A stretch of DNA of 43,306 bases from Bradyrhizobium valentinum (lineage in GTDB: Bacteria; Pseudomonadota; Alphaproteobacteria; Rhizobiales; Xanthobacteraceae). The notes beneath the pieces are model-generated. The model was not told the DNA's origin. It made no database searches and saw only the letters and a program-made list of their open reading frames with translations. The stretch covers positions 1 to 43,306 of the forward strand of contig NZ_LLXX01000026.1 of the NCBI RefSeq assembly GCF_001440405.1, written 5' to 3'. The translations under genes were made by a program, and so were the position numbers. This document shows, in pieces, positions 42,801 to 43,306 of the stretch (the first letter of the stretch is position 1; each line of letters begins with the position of its first letter).

Positions 42801-43306
42801 CGGAGCCTCACCGAGCAGACCGACACCACGGCGCTGACGACGACGATCCCGGTCACGTTCACCGATCGCGACCTCTCCGACACCGGACACACCGCAGCTA
42901 TCACCGGCGTGCTGGCATCCGGCACCACCACGGGCCTTTCGCTCAACGCGGCGGCGCTGATCGCACTGGTCACGCCGGGCTCAGTGACCAAGGCTGCCGG
43001 TTCATCCTCCGGCTCCGCCAACCTTTCGTTCTCGGCCTCCTCGACGGCGTTCGACTACCTGGCGAAGGGCGAGGTCCTGACGCTGACCTATACGGTCGCA
43101 ATCAGCGATGGCGATGGCGGGGTGACGCCGAAGAGTTTTGTCGTTACCGTCACCGGCACCGACGACGCGCCTGTCATTGCCAACATCGTGCAAACGAATC
43201 TGGCTGAGCAGGCCGATACGTCGGCGTTGACGGTGACGATCCCCGTCGCTTTCACCGACGTCGACCTGACCGATGTCGGCCATACCGCAGCCATCACCGG
43301 CGTGGT
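39855..43306 (+). CDS. Giant FecR-domain, cadherin/VCBS-like repeat surface protein, N-terminal part (runs off right edge)
   Basis: One frame is open from 39855 to the edge, giving 1150 residues without a stop. Residues about 60-110 (SGVDLILTGGDREVVLRDYF) and a FecR domain at 131-245 (NQGDTVHKGDVVQSGSDSTL ... TPVATMGIRGTAV) are followed by a Pro-rich linker near 375-395 (PAPAPAPAP). From about 398 there are tandem Ig/cadherin-like repeats ending in GTND-P-type motifs. There is no Sec signal, which fits C-terminal type I secretion as in RTX/LapA-like adhesins; the secretion end lies beyond the window. The start is probably TTG at 39855 with GGTGA 4 bases upstream: a stop at 39831 blocks earlier starts and the first in-frame ATG is deep inside the FecR domain. 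Biofilm or host-surface adhesion is inferred. Confidence 0.88.
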   Translation, partial: MNYAGKFGSGDLDPFSGADIGLGPLLSPHGHLLSSDKFHVDKVSTHAPSDAIIISDAHLLFHGDFKRSGVDLILTGGDREVVLRDYFKGEKRAALASPDGAHLTGDIVNALSGHTQFAQADGSASVAPAVIGHVTKLTGNATAIRNGVSIILNQGDTVHKGDVVQSGSDSTLGITFIDGTVFGLASNAKMVLNEMVYDPNGSDNKSLLSLVQGTISFVAGATAKNGDMKVDTPVATMGIRGTAVLVEIDFEVPSQGGAPPAKFQVLVEPDGTTGSYILFDKTTLTPIATVNRAGTQTIINGQGGVSFQSSVQLSPDAQKIITDVFSLKFSDLNNPNTKLTTNFTDSIVPETLFLKLASNDVVPVTLQFVNIPDRPAPAPAPAPVGGLTHIPGPPQAAAFGGATTERVDVTASSTINSISGIVNYLDINVGDTPSVSAQFSSFAYQDAQGADVSATLTAQQQAAIKAVEVPLVVVQDPNGKNFGTATWTYIVADGAFDFLAAGETLKLTYQARVDNNYAPNNETTFVPFTIVITGTNDKPTISATGGTITERVGTGNTVIDTVTGTVTFGDVDLTDRPVVSAAISATDPFRYYDAQGNDVTATLTPAQRAAILAVEVPLSVVQGGGNTNNGSATWTYSIEDSKFDFVAKGEKLTLNYVAQVDDGHGGVISTPITVSIHGADVVVIGTNDVPTIVTTSDGFAELSNTSQPNPTGSNALHVASGTIKFTDVDLTDRPVASAAFTSYTYWSAAFADPNQISVRVGFTLTAAQLDAVDAALTVVQTAGNTNNGSASWTYSVADSAFDFLADDEILTLTYTATVDDGHGGIITKPLTVTVTGTNDTADITSSPQTAAIAEIADASGSAAPDNADGAITFADVDWTDTHAVTITKVIASGIQTGLADYNTQFGWLSLGTLTDSTNGVTGSQSWSFSAPDSYFDYLAASETVTLTYTVEVDDHHGGITWQDVVVTVNGSNDAPEIADIAQRSLTEQTDTTALTTTIPVTFTDRDLSDTGHTAAITGVLASGTTTGLSLNAAALIALVTPGSVTKAAGSSSGSANLSFSASSTAFDYLAKGEVLTLTYTVAISDGDGGVTPKSFVVTVTGTDDAPVIANIVQTNLAEQADTSALTVTIPVAFTDVDLTDVGHTAAITGV
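41049..43306 (+). repeat. Tandem protein repeats within the giant surface protein (five complete, one partial)
   Basis: Approximate units: 41049-41481, 41482-41937, 41938-42390, 42391-42786, 42787-43185 and 43186 to the edge. Each shows a start like TIxFxDVDLTDRP, a middle WTYSVADSxFDFLAxGExLTLTY, then VDDGHGG and a closing VTGTNDxPxI. The first three are 144-152 residues and the next two about 132. Units five and six begin almost alike at protein level (30 of 42 residues in the overlapping part), so the array continues and is probably more uniform to the right. Confidence 0.85.

Noticed and set aside
41706..42890. Long minus-strand open frame (394 codons) opposite the repeat protein
   Set aside because: It is Arg/Asp/Gly-rich and mirrors the repeated plus-strand coding sequence. 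The plus frame has clear FecR and cadherin-like motifs. GC-rich third positions create such shadows.

Overview
The window looks like chromosomal DNA of a soil alphaproteobacterium of the Bradyrhizobium / Rhodopseudomonas (Nitrobacteraceae) group. This rests on high GC, abundant ABC transporters with periplasmic binding proteins, several small conserved orphan proteins of a kind I associate with that group, and intergenic palindromes built on CGTCATTGCGAGC. The assignment is from pattern recognition, not from a search. I see no rRNA, tRNA, CRISPR array, phage gene or transposase.

Layout. 1-2.8 kb: the end of a dipeptide/oligopeptide (Dpp/Opp-type) ABC operon, dppD (cut by the left edge), dppF and the binding protein. 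2.8-10.8 kb: an unrecognised 470-residue protein, an amidase-signature hydrolase, small hypothetical genes (one of them DUF1488), a transglutaminase-like protein, three very small genes and a Tat-exported VOC protein. 10.8-11.2 kb: a patch of three repeat types. 11.2-15.6 kb: a two-subunit ThDP decarboxylase, a LysR regulator divergent from a triple-rhodanese protein, and a 3-methyladenine glycosylase-like gene. 15.9-20.7 kb: a DbpA-like DEAD-box helicase, then a compact cluster of RidA, a CCG-domain iron-sulfur protein, a Crp/Fnr regulator and a DUF1330 protein. 20.9-28.6 kb: M29 aminopeptidase, amidohydrolase, MBL-fold protein, alpha/beta hydrolase, orphan TctC-type binding protein and a two-gene ABC-2-like exporter. 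28.9-35.8 kb: a complete branched-chain-amino-acid-type (HAAT) ABC operon with an acyl-CoA ligase between the ATPases and the binding protein, closed by a clear intrinsic terminator. 35.9-38.1 kb: a PQQ- and haem-containing alcohol dehydrogenase. 38.4-43.3 kb: a secreted LapG/BTLCP-type cysteine protease divergent from a giant FecR-plus-cadherin-like-repeat surface protein that runs off the right edge.

How genes work together. Much of the window is nutrient capture: peptide uptake, HAAT uptake coupled to CoA activation, carboxylate binding and periplasmic alcohol oxidation. The most system-like part is the right end, where a predicted periplasmic adhesin-processing protease faces a predicted type I-secreted repeat protein; this resembles the LapG/LapA arrangement, but with a FecR domain near the N-terminus and no LapD in view. 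A second observation worth attention is a 114-bp intergenic element present twice, in which an internal hairpin is kept although the paired bases differ.
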